Source: SIG454 sp045646365 (lineage in GTDB: Bacteria > Bacillota > Clostridia > Monoglobales > Monoglobaceae). Taken from it: 59,026 nt of DNA. The position numbers and the translations under genes were made by a program. Shown one piece after another: positions 34,290-42,709 of the stretch (its first letter is position 1; each line of letters starts with the position of its first letter). The notes beneath the pieces were generated by a model. The model did no database searches. It worked only from the letters and a program-made list of their open reading frames with translations, and was not told the DNA's origin. The stretch spans positions 1 to 59,026 of the forward strand of contig JAZRKP010000022.1 in assembly GCA_045646365.1 (NCBI GenBank), written 5' to 3'.

Positions 34290-34569
34290 TGACACAAAAA
34301 TGTTCCCGTATGCTGTTCATACGGGAACACACAAAACATAGGAAAAACCTATGTTCCACTGATTTTTAATTTTTTGTCACGGCGACTGGTCCAGTTGTAG
34401 AGAGTGCCATATAACTCCCGACTGGATACTAATTTATCAGATGGGAAATGGCATAAGTATATTTAATCAAACCGGAACTCACAGTGATTTATTTTAGCCC
34501 ATCTGTTCCTTCTCTATGCATGAAACATATTAAAGGACATACATCATTCACGACGTATGTCCCTTTTTT
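34290..34569 (+). ncRNA. Candidate structured non-coding RNA
   Basis: No reading frame explains this segment, but it has successive stems. GTTCCCGTATG pairs with CATACGGGAAC (34302-34328, 11 bp). AACATAGG pairs with CCTATGTT (34335-34355). CCAGT (34391-34395) pairs with ACTGG (34421-34425). CAGATGGG (34438-34445) pairs with CCCATCTG (34498-34505). An intrinsic terminator at 34535-34569 is strong only in the plus direction, though no plus-strand gene lies upstream except the recombinase fragment. I do not recognise a known RNA family. A mobile-element end or oriT-like region is an alternative. Confidence 0.4.
34535..34569 (+). terminator. Intrinsic terminator, plus direction
   Basis: GGACATAC (34535-34542) pairs with GTATGTCC (34555-34562) and is followed by C and TTTTTT. 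It would end a transcript of the structured segment upstream. Confidence 0.75.
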
Positions 34570-34607
34570 ATTATTCCACGATATAAGGAAAACTCCAACA
34601 ACAAATT

Positions 34608-35015
34608 TTATTTATCATTATACTGTTGTTCCAAAAATTTACTGATTTCTTTATACATGCTCCGGGCATTATCAACTTGCTCTATAGTCTCTTGCTTACT
34701 TGCTATATAAAAATCATCATAATCACTTTTATTTCTTATTAAGCTGGCAGAACTAACAATATCCGAATATTTTCTATCAAAAACTTTTGATTTAATATAA
34801 TTTTCTCTAAAATACGCAATTACACCAGAATGTTTTTTAAAATCCACCCCATCTAAGGCAAGTATCGCTCTTATAGAATGAAATATACTATAATACGCAC
34901 GATTATTCGCCGTCTTATATGCTTCTACCTCAAGATTATGCTCCGCATCCCGCAAAAACTCTTCTGCCTGCTCAATCCTATATTTAGATAAACTTATGAC
35001 AGTTTCACTATGCAA
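34608..35015 (-). CDS. HEPN domain toxin of a HEPN-MNT toxin-antitoxin pair
   Basis: A 135-residue all-helical HEPN protein. It has FLRDAEHNLEV, NNRAYYSIFHSIRAIL (37-52), and a motif RNKSDYDDFY (94-103) at the place of the R-x4-6-H RNase motif. Related HepT toxins are RNases silenced by AMP transfer onto a nearby Tyr by the partner MntA. The usual His of the motif is not obvious here, so RNase activity is uncertain. The start is TTG at 35015 with AAGGAG upstream, overlapping the nucleotidyltransferase gene by 8 bp. Cotranscribed with it. Confidence 0.8.
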   Translation of the reverse strand: MHSETVISLSKYRIEQAEEFLRDAEHNLEVEAYKTANNRAYYSIFHSIRAILALDGVDFKKHSGVIAYFRENYIKSKVFDRKYSDIVSSASLIRNKSDYDDFYIASKQETIEQVDNARSMYKEISKFLEQQYNDK

Positions 35016-35355
35016 CGATTCTCACTCCTTCTCTGTCTACATTTCGGTAAAAAGGTAAATCATTCTTCCATTTCTCAAACAATTCTGAACTAATTACAAT
35101 AGGAGAAAGAACTATGTTATACCCACTTTTTTCATATATCTCTCCCATTATATCAACGAGTTGCTTATTGAATTTATTTTCATTTCCTTGAGATACTTCC
35201 ATTATGACAGCTATATCCACATCTGATTCTTCATCGTAGTCCCCCCTGGCATATGAACCATAAAGAATCATCTCTTTAAGTTCGTTACCAAACTGAGTCT
35301 TGGAATATTTTAAAAATTCACTCAGAACACTGTTTAATTCAATTTGAGTACACAT
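35008..35355 (-). CDS. MNT nucleotidyltransferase antitoxin
   Basis: A 115-residue minimal nucleotidyltransferase. The pol-beta-type motif LYGSYARGDYDEESDVDIAV (31-50) includes Gly33-Ser34 and the catalytic Asp45 and Asp47 of D-x-D. In known pairs (MntA-HepT, type VII toxin-antitoxin) it AMPylates and neutralises the HEPN toxin. AAGGTGG precedes the ATG. The antitoxin gene comes first and overlaps the toxin gene, as in known systems. It lies in a patch of decayed mobile DNA, suiting a maintenance role for a former element. Confidence 0.85.
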   Translation of the reverse strand: MCTQIELNSVLSEFLKYSKTQFGNELKEMILYGSYARGDYDEESDVDIAVIMEVSQGNENKFNKQLVDIMGEIYEKSGYNIVLSPIVISSELFEKWKNDLPFYRNVDREGVRIVA

Positions 35356-35910
35356 ATGTTCTCACCACCTTCTGTTTATATAATATCACAAACTCTAAAA
35401 TATATCAAGCATTTTGTGCTTAATTGTTTAATTGAACACAAAAACTAAAATTATACTTACTATTTCAAGAGGGCAGTTGAGGTTAAAATTATAGCGTCAG
35501 TTTCTCGGATAGTTCGTCGGCAAATCTATCGGTTTTTGGTTTTTGTCACCCATCTTGTCAAGGCTTTTTTATATTTTAAAACTAAAGTTTATTACCGAAG
35601 TAGACCGATTTAGACCAAACTTTCAGGTTGGCATTTCGTCGACGCCGACGGTTTCACCCTCATTTTCGTCTGTAAAATTTAAAGCTATGAGATTTAAGGT
35701 CAGTGTATTTTATTATCTTTTTAAACCAATAAAAACAGGTCTACCATAGGGAACATTTTCACTCCCCTGGCAGACCTTTATTTTTATAATCGTCAAACTT
35801 ATGTGTATTCGTCGAATTTGTGGGTATTCGTCGAATTGTTAAAAATGAAAAGAAATTCAAATCCAAACCATCTGTGTTTTGTTTGAAGTTTTTTCCATAA
35901 ACACTGTTAT
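35356..35910. other. Gene-free decayed region
   Basis: About 555 bp with no supported gene. A minus-strand frame ending near 35490 reads TDRFADELSEKLTL before a stop and may be the last few residues of a lost protein. A short plus-strand frame at 35543-35749 has no ribosome binding site and no recognisable features. TTCGTCG recurs at about 35512, 35636, 35808 and 35827. Confidence 0.5.
35807..35837. repeat. Two tandem palindromic repeats
   Basis: ATTCGTCGAATT occurs at 35807-35818 and 35826-35837, with a 19-bp period. ATTCG-T-CGAAT is itself an inverted repeat, so this may be a dimeric protein-binding site or the end of an element. Confidence 0.5.
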
Positions 35911-36282
35911 TTACACAATTCCCCCGTTCCAATAAATTCCGCTTCCACAAACAGGAGCAATAGCCGCAAACCTTTCAGGTTCCGCCATTGCAAGCATCCA
36001 TGTTCTGGTTCCGCCCATACTAAACCCCGTCAGATATATTCTTTGTCCGTCAACAGGCAGTGTATCACAAATGTAATCCAAAAACGCTATAAGTAATTCT
36101 GTATAACAACCCCAATATTTATTATTTGGGCATTGAGGTGCTATAAAGATAAACGGATATTCTTTTCCTTCTTCTCGAACATATTGCATGTACCCATACT
36201 TTGATGCGACGTCCAAATCATCCCCTTTTTCTCCTGCTCCGTGAAGAAAGAACACCAACGGATATTTCCTATTTCCATTCAT
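35911..36282 (-). pseudogene. Truncated alpha/beta hydrolase (esterase-like)
   Basis: A 123-residue remnant of a serine esterase of the feruloyl-esterase/PHB-depolymerase type. It keeps the oxyanion motif FFLHGAGEKGDD (11-22) and the nucleophile elbow GFSMGG (about 94-99, Ser96). It stops at GSGIYWNGGIV, just where a full enzyme would continue for about 80 residues with the catalytic Asp and His. A TAA stop sits in frame 8 codons before the first ATG, and the nearest GGAGG is about 26 nt from that ATG, so the N-terminus seems lost too. No continuation is seen in other frames downstream. Confidence 0.75.
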
Positions 36283-36457
36283 GTTTTGTTTACATTCTAA
36301 TCTTTAAACCTCCGTCACAATAGTCAAAAATTGCCTTTGATGTAATTATTATTTAAGCAAACTTAACTCATATATTATTATCATATAATCCTTATGCTGT
36401 CAATCATTTTAACAAATATTTTCCTTGATATTTTTATGTGTATCCTATATTGCTTGC

Positions 36458-37465
36458 TTAATCGTTATAGATAATCTTTTTATTAATATAATCGTAGCAA
36501 AGCGCCCGTTGACTGCGAAAAAAATGGTCTGTGTTATTGCCAATTCTTGCAATCTTCAATAGTCCAAGATTTGCGTCTATGCTGACAACATTAAAGCAAT
36601 CATAAGTGCGTGTACCTCTTATACGTTTTCCGTCACACCAGCCGTTCCAGTTTGTTGCACTTTGAACAACAATATTTAAAATCCCTGCGTCGGTAAGCCC
36701 GAACATATCATGATGTTCATGTCCCACAAGGTTACATATATGACAGCCTCCCTGTGAGATAAAATCTGCAATAATCGGCTCAAAAGGTTGCTGTTTATGA
36801 ATACCAACAAGACTGGGGTAATCATTTTTTGTGTGGAATGTAACGCCAAAGGTATCCTTTATCTCGCCCGATGGCTCGTGCATAGCCGTAATTACGCACA
36901 TTCCTTTTCCCTTAGCATCTTCAAGTGTTTCTTTTAACCACTCACACTGAAGTTCTATATCATAATATAAATCAAGAACTATAAGTCTTATATTTGAGTC
37001 AGGGAAATCCTTATAATACGTCATAGAATAATCACATTCAAGAAAGTTCACATTACTCGAATCGTCATTCATGGGAGCAAACAACAATTTATGTGTTGAC
37101 TCCTTTGTATTTTTAACCCATTTGCGGGTTATAATAGTATCGTGATTCCCCACGCAATTATAAATCGGGCGGTCACATTGGGTTCCGTAATTATAAAAAT
37201 CTGCATACAATGCCTGATTATTACCGCAATAATCCCCTGTGTGAATGACAAAATCTATGTAATTGCGGTAATAATTTACATATTCAACCATCCTGTTCCA
37301 CAAATCAAGAACGGCATGGATATCCGAAAAATGGACAAACTGAAGAGGTTTGAATCTATCACCAAATTTCGACTTAAAAGGTACAGGGCGTGTTGCAGAA
37401 CCTTGTATGATATAAGGCTCCATATCCCGATTAAGTTCAATAACATTGTCCGTTAAGCTAATCAT
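36458..37465 (-). CDS. Metallophosphoesterase (calcineurin-like)
   Basis: A 335-residue cytoplasmic protein with all metallophosphoesterase motifs: D-x-H in FSDIHA (Asp48, His50), GD (Asp78), GNHD (Asn107, His108), and the GHEHHD segment near residue 255. These enzymes cleave phosphomonoesters or diesters with two metal ions. The substrate is unknown. The start overlaps the rhamnosidase stop by 4 bp, with AAGGAG upstream, so it is the last gene of the long operon. A sugar phosphate or phosphodiester-linked decoration is possible. Confidence 0.85.
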   Translation of the reverse strand: MISLTDNVIELNRDMEPYIIQGSATRPVPFKSKFGDRFKPLQFVHFSDIHAVLDLWNRMVEYVNYYRNYIDFVIHTGDYCGNNQALYADFYNYGTQCDRPIYNCVGNHDTIITRKWVKNTKESTHKLLFAPMNDDSSNVNFLECDYSMTYYKDFPDSNIRLIVLDLYYDIELQCEWLKETLEDAKGKGMCVITAMHEPSGEIKDTFGVTFHTKNDYPSLVGIHKQQPFEPIIADFISQGGCHICNLVGHEHHDMFGLTDAGILNIVVQSATNWNGWCDGKRIRGTRTYDCFNVVSIDANLGLLKIARIGNNTDHFFRSQRALCYDYINKKIIYND

Positions 37466-39630
37466 AACATTTTCTCCTTTTTATCAAACTTGTATGTATA
37501 TTTTCCTGCCTCAAGCTCTAATTTTTCATTTTCAATTTCCAAATTGGCAGAGGCAGGCAGTTCAAATTCGTACACTATTTCATTATCGGTATAGGTCCAA
37601 CCTGACTTAATCGTACCGAATCGCGTTTCAATGGATGCCTTTGCCCACCCTAATCTGCGGTCAGGCTTTGGAGAAAGAATAATTTTCTCAAATCCGGGTT
37701 TTTCCTCATCTACCTTTATTCCGCAAACGGTTTCATACATCCACGCACCCACACATCCGTAGGCATAATGATTAAACGAGTTCATCCCTGTGTGCCACAT
37801 AGTTCCGTCTTCTTTTAGGCTATCCCAATGCTCCCAGACAGTTGTTGCACCCATATTAACAGAGAATAGCCACGACGGATATTCCTCTTGCAACAGAAGC
37901 GAATATGCAACATCCGCATATCCGTTTTCGGATAGTGCGTCCATAATATAAGGTGTTCCGAGGAAGCCCGTCGTAATCTTATTTCCGTTTTCCTTAACCA
38001 AATCGGCAAGCTTTTTAGCAGTTTCAGCCTTATTTTCCGCAAGGTTAAACGCAAGGGACATCGCACATTCTGTCTGAGTTTTATACTCTTTAAACCTATT
38101 TCTGTACGCCGAAACAATCTTATCGTACATTTCTTCATAATATTTACTGTCTCTGCCTAAAACCTTTAAAGCTTTCACTAAAAGCTCCGTGGAATATGCA
38201 AAATAAGCTGATGAAATCAAATCCGTATCTGATGCACCCGTGTTACTCCCCTCAGGGGCATCCATGGCAAGCCAGTCACCCATTTGCTCGTCACCAAGCC
38301 AGAGAAATTCCTCTTCCCCTCGTGAGTGCATAAACTCAACCCAGCCTGTCATACTTTCTATCTGATTTTCGAGAACTTTTTTGTCCCCATAGGTCAGATA
38401 TATCTGCCACGGACATATTGTTGCTGCATCTCCCCAACCCGTTGCAGGCGGGAAATCATATAAAACATCGGGAACAACATTTCCAACAGCTCCGTTACTT
38501 CTTTGTTCTGCAGCCAAATCCTTGAGCCATTTTTCGAAAAACTTCTGAACATTATAGTTATATGATGCCGTCTTTACAAAAACCTGTGCATCGGCTGTCC
38601 AACCCAATCTTTCATCTCTTTGAGGGCAATCAGTGGGAATATCCAAAAAGTTTCCTCTTTGTCCCCATACGATATTTCGGTAGAGCTTATTCACCTTTTC
38701 GTGGCCACACTCAAAATACCCTGTACGCTTTATATCAGAATGGACAACTATCGCCTCAAACATATCCGCAGTTACATAATCCGGTGCTTCGTCAAGCCTT
38801 ATATAACGAAATCCCATAAAGGAATGATGAGGCTTATATTCCTGCACACCGTCACGGCAGATATATTCTACTCTCTGTTTTGCGCTTCTTAAATTCGCCG
38901 TATAGAAATTCCCTTCAAAATCAAGAACTTCCGCATGGGAATAAATAATCTTATCTCCCTTTTTCCCGTCAACGGTAAACTTTATATATCCCGTCATATT
39001 CTGACCGAAATCCAAAACTTTTTCGCCTTTCGGAGTGGTAATAACCGAAACAGGCTTAATATGTTCCATTTCACGGACAATTTCGCCCTCCTGGGGAATT
39101 AAATTAAGCGTGGTTGCGTAATAATACGCCGTGTCATCCCATTCCTCAATTTCATGGTTTGCGTCATAGGTTTCTCCGTCATAAATTTCGCTGAAACGAA
39201 TAGAACTCTCGGCAACTTTCCACTTCTTATCTGTCGGGATTATTTCTTCTGTCCCGTCAGTATATTCAATCCTTATAACCGCAATAATTCCCGGAACCGC
39301 TCCCCAGATATTGTTATCACGCCATATAACAAGGTCGCCTCTGTACCAGCCTTTTCCAACGGTTACGGTAATTTCGTTTTCGCTCTTGATTTTATCGGTT
39401 ATGTCATAAGTCTGGTACTGATGTCTTTTATCATATGCTGTCCAGCCGGGAGCCATAATGAAATCACCGATTCTTTCACCGTTTATGTGTGCCTCATAAA
39501 CTCCCATAGCTGTTATCTCAATGCTTGCAGATTTTACTTCTTTTTTCGCATCAAACTCACATTTATACACAGGACAGACATCGCCGTAATCTTTTTTAGG
39601 TTTTATCCATTTTGCGTTTATTATTTCCAT
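37462..39630 (-). CDS. GH78 alpha-L-rhamnosidase, intracellular
   Basis: A 722-residue GH78 enzyme without signal peptide. It starts MEIINAKWIKP. The N-terminal beta domains include YEAHINGERIGDF and APGWTAYDKRHQYQTYD, both classical for the family. The catalytic-region motif DCPQRDERLGW (334-344) carries the canonical Asp339 and Glu340, and MGATTVWEHWDSL supplies the second catalytic Glu. It hydrolyses terminal alpha-L-rhamnose. I use ATG 39630, 10 nt after AGAGAGGG, rather than 39657, which lacks a site. Canonical, unlike the variant GH78 at 20461. Confidence 0.95.
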   Translation of the reverse strand: MEIINAKWIKPKKDYGDVCPVYKCEFDAKKEVKSASIEITAMGVYEAHINGERIGDFIMAPGWTAYDKRHQYQTYDITDKIKSENEITVTVGKGWYRGDLVIWRDNNIWGAVPGIIAVIRIEYTDGTEEIIPTDKKWKVAESSIRFSEIYDGETYDANHEIEEWDDTAYYYATTLNLIPQEGEIVREMEHIKPVSVITTPKGEKVLDFGQNMTGYIKFTVDGKKGDKIIYSHAEVLDFEGNFYTANLRSAKQRVEYICRDGVQEYKPHHSFMGFRYIRLDEAPDYVTADMFEAIVVHSDIKRTGYFECGHEKVNKLYRNIVWGQRGNFLDIPTDCPQRDERLGWTADAQVFVKTASYNYNVQKFFEKWLKDLAAEQRSNGAVGNVVPDVLYDFPPATGWGDAATICPWQIYLTYGDKKVLENQIESMTGWVEFMHSRGEEEFLWLGDEQMGDWLAMDAPEGSNTGASDTDLISSAYFAYSTELLVKALKVLGRDSKYYEEMYDKIVSAYRNRFKEYKTQTECAMSLAFNLAENKAETAKKLADLVKENGNKITTGFLGTPYIMDALSENGYADVAYSLLLQEEYPSWLFSVNMGATTVWEHWDSLKEDGTMWHTGMNSFNHYAYGCVGAWMYETVCGIKVDEEKPGFEKIILSPKPDRRLGWAKASIETRFGTIKSGWTYTDNEIVYEFELPASANLEIENEKLELEAGKYTYKFDKKEKML

Positions 39631-39672
39631 CTGTTGATAACCCTCTCTTCTGACCATATAAGAATACTTTTC

Positions 39673-41757
39673 TTAAAATTTTCCAGTTAAAATTATGTTA
39701 TGTACTCCATTTTCAAACGGTTTAATTACATCATAAGGAACAACCTCTCCGTCAATCGTAAGAGTTGTTTCGCCTTCACTCTTTTTCAAAGTTATATTGT
39801 ATTCTGCGCCTCTGAACACTCTTTTCACCGTAACTGTTTTCCATTTGTCTGGCAGAGTAGGCTCAATTCTTAGCCCCTGAAAATCCGCCTTAATGCCTAA
39901 AATGTATTCTGTTATACATCTCATCAGCCATCCACTTGTTCCCGTTATCCAACTTTGTGGTGCATCACCACTACGACTTTCATTGTCAGGGCCGAAATAC
40001 ATATTACTCATAACATAAGCTTCAACACCAGAATTTTCATTACACGGGTTTGATGGAAGTATTCGTTTTATTGTTTCAAGCGCTTTCTGACCATCCAGAG
40101 CTATACAATCAGCAACCGCCTTAAAAGCAACTCCGTGATTATATACAGAGCCGTTTTCAAATAATCCTCGTCCAAAATATGAAATTCTGCCTATTTTTGT
40201 ATTGGGTGTGGTATAACTTGGTGTGTTTTGAATATATCCGTATGGGCAACTTAGATTATCCTCTATAAAATTCATAAGCTTTACCGCCTCGTCACCTGTT
40301 ACAATACCAGCAAGAATTGCCCACGACTGAGGATTCAGGAATATTTTCCCTTCAGGAGATTCATATGCACCGATTTTTTCACCGTAATCGTTTATACCGT
40401 AAATAAAATGGTCTGTATCATAGCCATATTTTAAAATTGCATCAATCATCTTTTGAGTTTTTTCTTTAATTTCAGGTATTTTCTCAGTTTTGCCTATTAC
40501 AGATAAAATTTCCACAAATTCATTTGCCGCTTTTATAGTAGCTTCCGAAAGCCAGACACTCTCGCCTTTTCCGAGTGCTCCGCAAGCGTTTATCGAGTCA
40601 TTCCAGTCACCACCAAACCACAAACAAAGACCGTGTTCACCAATATTATTCTGAAGATAATCAATACCTCTGAAACAATGATCAAGAAGAGTTTCTTTCA
40701 CGTCTGATTCAAAATACGGCACAATTTCATCCAGTACCGAAAAATCTCCGGTTTCTTTCAAATATGCGTTAACGGCATATATAAGCCAAGCGGCACCATC
40801 AGCATATTTCTCGTGCATAATTGGCTCCCATTGACGCATAGGATTACCATCCTCACGCTGATACTGCACTGCATACAATATCCTTTCACGTGCATTTGCC
40901 GTATCAAGTGGCAAAAAGCCCATAGTATCCTGAAGCACATCCCGAAAACCCTTCCCGTACAATCTGCCCCATTGTTTGCCAAGTTCAATTTGTCTTTTAA
41001 GCCATATATTTGTGCGCCTGTTAATATCTTCGTCGGGCGTATTAATAATATTACTCTGAAATTTATCAATTTTTTCTTTTACATAATTAAACTCATTTTC
41101 AAAAGCCAATTCCGACAGATATTTCTTGCATACACCTTCAGCTTCATCTTCACTTTTTGCGGCTCCGAGAACAAAGTAAAACCTTTTTTTGCCATTTGAG
41201 GGCAAAACAACATCAAACTGCATTGCTGCACCAATTTCCATTTCAAAACAGGTTTCTTTATTTGAAAGTTTATCTGCATTTTTAATACCAACAGGATGAC
41301 CGATATCCGAGTATACGCCTTTGAATCTTCGGTTTGAGGTTTCGTACGCCGTTGGCTTTTCGGATGATAAGAAATACGTATAACAAATATCAGTTTCTAA
41401 GTCATATCCTTTATGTGACCCTATAATACCATTAAGCTTTTCCGAGAATACTGCTTTTGAATATCCATCTATAGGCGAGAGAGAAGTATCAATTCCCGCA
41501 TAGGAATATATGCTTAACTCCTTTTCAGTTGCATTTTTGTTTTCAATTGTAAGTTCCCAACATTCAAGCAATCCACTTATAGGAACAAATAACTTTAAGC
41601 ACGTTACAATTCCTCTATATTCCGAACGAATAACCGAATATCCTTGTCCAACATGTGTTTCAAAAACATCAAATGGCTTTTCATCGTAATTTCTGTTTGC
41701 GGCATAATACTCTTCGTTTTCTTTGTCTTTTATGAATATAAGTCTGTTATTCTTTGT
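39673..41757 (-). pseudogene. GH94 glycoside phosphorylase lacking its N-terminus and start codon
   Basis: A frame of about 694 residues matching GH94 (cellobiose-phosphorylase type). In-frame similarity begins at FIKDKENEEYYAANRNYD and continues through VGQGYSVIRSEYRGI, well before the first possible start codon, a TTG at 41571 deep inside the domain. A stop lies at 41758-41760, so roughly the first 75 residues of a normal enzyme are missing and only 86 bp separate it from the GH43 gene. The catalytic acid region LWFGGDWND and the C-terminal SWITGTSGWLMR are intact. GH94 enzymes phosphorolyse beta-glucosides such as cellobiose. Either a pseudogene or expressed as a truncated, probably inactive protein. 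Confidence 0.7.
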
Positions 41758-41814
41758 TTAAACATTTATCGTCCCAACCTTTGCTTTTCCCATAGATTTT
41801 GCAATTATTACACA

Positions 41815-41841
41815 AACAGAGCGGACATTCTCCACTCTGTT
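41815..41841 (-). terminator. Weak hairpin between GH43 and the GH94 remnant
   Basis: AACAGAG (41815-41821) pairs with CTCTGTT (41835-41841), just after the GH43 stop at 41847. On the minus strand it is followed by TGTGTAATAATTG, a poor T-run. It may be a partial terminator. Confidence 0.4.
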
Positions 41842-41846
41842 CGCAA

Positions 41847-42692
41847 TTATTTGAGTTTTATATTTCCATATTTATCCTCTTCTACATTGAAAAAACATGG
41901 ATGTTCACACAAATGTTGATTCGGACTATGCAAAACAAGCACTTTTTCCTTATTTAATGTTTCAAACAGCATTGCATGACCACCATCTTTGTCGTATATT
42001 ATGCTATGTTCATTCCATTCCCCATTAATTGTTCCGTTTGAGGATTTAGAAACAACCTGAACATATTTATCCGCCTTCAACGTTGCCCATAATAAACAAA
42101 GTTCCCCTAAAGAGTTCTTGTAAATGAACGGCCCGTCAGTTACACAATCAGGATTCCCTTCCGTTCTATATCTTGACCATGCAGGGTCATAAGCCGTAAA
42201 CATCAGTTTTGGTTCTTCTACCGTTGCTTTAAGATCATCCGTCAGCCTGACACACCACATTTCTCCATTTCTTACCTGTTTCCACTCATGACAAAAAATT
42301 ATATAAGGCTTACCGTTTTCCACGAAAAGCGACCCGTCAAGACAATCCCATTCTGCTGGCGTTAGTGCACCATTTGAATGCTCTTTAAATTCTCCATCTG
42401 GAGTGTCACAAACGAGAACTTGCGTTCCTCTGTGACATTTATCGCTCCTGAAAGTCGCAAACATATAGAATTTTCCATTGTAGAAATGGACTTCCGGAGC
42501 CCAAAAATCAGTTGTTCCCCAAAACCCTTCTCTATATTCAAATATCGTTTTAGGGGCTTCCCAATTTTCTAAATCATCGCTTATATATACATCAAATCCT
42601 TGTTGCTCCCCCACTCTTGAACCGTACATATAATATTTTTGATTATACACAAGAACAAAAGGATCTCTTATATTTATTTCTGTATTTTTCAT
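41847..42692 (-). CDS. GH43-family glycoside hydrolase, intracellular
   Basis: A 281-residue five-bladed beta-propeller enzyme without signal peptide. It has Asp10 in IRDPF (catalytic base), Asp119 in CLDGSLF (pKa modulator), and VTDGPFIY at 184-191, where many GH43 have a Glu before GP as general acid and this has Asp186. The VTDGPF form is common in one GH43 branch, so it may be active. GH43 enzymes cleave alpha-arabinofuranosides or beta-xylosides. Starts with AAAGGG upstream, 17 bp after the SLH protein. It would trim arabinose or xylose side chains from oligosaccharides. Confidence 0.8.
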   Translation of the reverse strand: MKNTEINIRDPFVLVYNQKYYMYGSRVGEQQGFDVYISDDLENWEAPKTIFEYREGFWGTTDFWAPEVHFYNGKFYMFATFRSDKCHRGTQVLVCDTPDGEFKEHSNGALTPAEWDCLDGSLFVENGKPYIIFCHEWKQVRNGEMWCVRLTDDLKATVEEPKLMFTAYDPAWSRYRTEGNPDCVTDGPFIYKNSLGELCLLWATLKADKYVQVVSKSSNGTINGEWNEHSIIYDKDGGHAMLFETLNKEKVLVLHSPNQHLCEHPCFFNVEEDKYGNIKLK

Positions 42693-42709
42693 AAAAATGC
42701 CCTTTCACA

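Noticed and set aside
35543..35749. 68-codon plus-strand open frame
   Set aside because: No ribosome binding site and no family-like sequence; sits in decayed DNA.
35759..35950. 63-codon minus-strand open frame
   Set aside because: Shares DNA with the truncated hydrolase in another frame and does not continue its fold.
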